A DNA stretch of 5,383 nucleotides, from positions 1 through 5,383 of the forward strand of contig JAUZPH010000287.1 in the NCBI GenBank assembly GCA_030706065.1, read 5' to 3'. The notes below the pieces were generated by a model that searched no databases, was not told the origin of the DNA, and was given only the letters and a program-made list of their open reading frames with translations. Position 1 is the stretch's first letter; each line of letters starts with the position of its first letter. The position numbers and the translations under genes were made by a program. Below, one piece after another: positions 4,857 through 5,383 of the stretch. Source of the DNA: Bacillota bacterium (lineage in GTDB: Bacteria > Bacillota > Clostridia > Clostridiales > Clostridiaceae).

Positions 4857-4889
4857 TATACCACTATTTTGGAACATAGCCTTAGTCCG
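4857..4889 (-). repeat. Right terminal inverted repeat of the IS
   Basis: Inverted partner of the left repeat. Read on the - strand it begins CGGACTAAGGCTATGTT and ends TAGTGGTATA. The differences from the left copy are a GT/CC pair, one T/A, and one base near the outer end. It begins 20 nt after the transposase stop. Confidence 0.88.
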
Positions 4890-5010
4890 ATCATAACAAA
4901 TATATTGTTTACACTAAAAGGCATGTACCATGACTTAAAGTAGGGACGTTGTAAGAAAAATCAAATATAAATACATATACTACAACAGCACTCTGTCTTT
5001 TTGCAAGAGA

Positions 5011-5043
5011 GGCTGTGCACTTACTCCTTAGTGCGACAGCCCC
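5011..5043 (-). terminator. Hairpin after the YerB-like gene; possible terminator or mobile-element end
   Basis: GGCTGT-GCAC (5011-5020) pairs with GTGC-ACAGCC (5031-5041, G5035 bulged) around a 10-nt loop. It lies 14 nt beyond the stop of the - strand YerB-like gene, so it could end that transcript, though on the - strand it is followed by TCTCTTGC, only a weak T-run. Read on the - strand it starts GGGGCTGTCGCA (5043-5032), similar to the hairpin at 3556 in opposite orientation, so it may instead derive from a mobile element. Confidence 0.5.
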
Positions 5044-5056
5044 TACTAGTTTATAT

Positions 5057-5383
5057 CTATGTAATATCCAGCTTTCCCTTATTGTCGATGATGTGCCACC
5101 AAGTTTTACCAGGTGCAAGATATACATCATTTCCCTGATTATCCTTGAGCAGTGTAGGAGAATTTTCATCTTTTTTGCTCCATTTTATCCTGATACACTT
5201 TCCACTGCTTATGAGATAACCGGTACCTTCGCCTACCTGCCGTATCTCAATTCTGCCTTTATCATCATTTGCAATAGGGTGTATTTCAGTGAATTGAATG
5301 ACAATATTGGTTACCGCGATAGCATTCCCATTGGATTTATCTACTGCTGCTGTTCCATCCATGGATTTATAATATAAACCGTC
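5057..5383 (-). CDS. C-terminal part of a YerB/DUF3048-family lipoprotein (5' partial)
   Basis: The frame is open from the right edge to TAG at 5059-5057, showing the last 108 residues. An ATG at 5362 lies inside the frame with no SD before it and is not the start. The pattern matches the C-terminal domain of DUF3048 proteins such as Bacillus subtilis YerB: a turn ending VD (15), the strand TNIVIQF (25-31), GRIEIRQVGEGTGYLISSGK (43-62), IRIKWSKKDENSPT (64-77), and D..GN.VYLAPGKTW (81-95). Members are usually predicted secreted lipoproteins of about 350 residues with no established biochemical role, so the signal peptide and N-terminal domain lie outside the window. The gene runs toward the IS; the hairpin at 5011-5043 is its likely 3' boundary. 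The family call is confident, the function is unknown. Confidence 0.88.
   Translation of the reverse strand, partial: DGLYYKSMDGTAAVDKSNGNAIAVTNIVIQFTEIHPIANDDKGRIEIRQVGEGTGYLISSGKCIRIKWSKKDENSPTLLKDNQGNDVYLAPGKTWWHIIDNKGKLDIT

Larger units (their letters stand above)
3632..4889 (+). mobile_element. IS1595-family insertion sequence (DDNK-type group), probably inactive
   Basis: A single transposase gene lies between terminal inverted repeats at 3632-3664 and 4857-4889, giving about 1.26 kb. The family assignment comes from the transposase: an N-terminal zinc ribbon, IDET, RPPRKRG and GVATKYLNNY. The outer ends are uncertain, because weaker inverted similarity continues outward (AATATATTT and CCTTTT blocks near 3595-3625 and 4898-4921). 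I found no direct repeat of about 8 bp at the proposed ends, nor at slightly shifted ones. This, with the active-site substitutions, points to an old copy. The element separates the thiT region from the YerB-like gene. Confidence 0.82.

Noticed and set aside
4948..4986. GTTGTA ... TACAAC inverted repeat right of the IS
   Set aside because: Only 6 bp of stem with a 27-nt A+T-rich loop; expected by chance.
4675..5169. - strand ORFs across the transposase end and the right intergenic region
   Set aside because: They run through the inverted repeat and hairpin without SD or recognisable domains.
5015..5377. 120-aa + strand ORF at the right edge
   Set aside because: It is antisense to the YerB/DUF3048 C-terminal domain, which has clear family motifs; no SD.
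1..5383. CRISPR array, tRNA, rRNA, toxin-antitoxin or defence island
   Set aside because: No regularly spaced direct repeats, no tRNA or rRNA-like segment and no recognisable toxin, antitoxin or defence protein were seen on either strand.

Overview
The window looks like a piece of chromosome from an A+T-rich Firmicute of the class Clostridia, in the Ruminiclostridium/Acetivibrio type of neighbourhood. The pointers are strong GGAGG-type Shine-Dalgarno (SD) sites before most genes, a lipoprotein with a Gram-positive style signal, a clostridial-type single-cluster ferredoxin, an ECF-type thiamine transporter under a TPP riboswitch, and a YerB/DUF3048 lipoprotein. The genus is an inference; no rRNA or other marker gene is present.

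Left part (1-2373, + strand). The Ser/Glu/Pro-rich C-terminus of an unidentified protein enters from the left edge. An uncharacterised two-part lipoprotein follows; its SD lies unusually far from its ATG, with a hairpin or a coupled leader peptide in between. Next come a short Mrp/NBP35-type P-loop ATPase with an N-terminal cysteine cluster and a small [4Fe-4S] ferredoxin, which together suggest iron-sulfur cluster handling. A 40-nt near-perfect palindrome ends this block and also ends the opposing gene.

Middle part (2369-3462, - strand). A short gene with a DUF3006-like look is followed by thiT, the substrate-binding component of a thiamine ECF transporter. thiT has a complete control region: a good sigma-A promoter inside the end of the upstream small gene, a canonical TPP aptamer, an intrinsic terminator as expression platform, and a strong SD. 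Thiamine uptake should therefore be shut off when TPP is plentiful.

Right part (3463-5056) is mobile or repeat-derived. An IS1595-family element (about 3632-4889) carries a full-length transposase ORF between 33-nt terminal inverted repeats that continue inward, more weakly, to about 50 nt. The transposase appears to have lost two catalytic residues, and no target duplication is visible. On either side, at 3556-3596 and 5011-5043, are hairpins that begin with the same GGGGCTG..GCA sequence in opposite orientation, as if an older element surrounds the IS. Beyond it, the C-terminal 108 residues of a YerB/DUF3048 lipoprotein run off the right edge on the - strand.

I do not see a defence system, CRISPR array or other obviously new multi-gene system. 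The observations most worth checking are the distant SD before the lipoprotein, the mutated but intact transposase and the paired hairpins around it.
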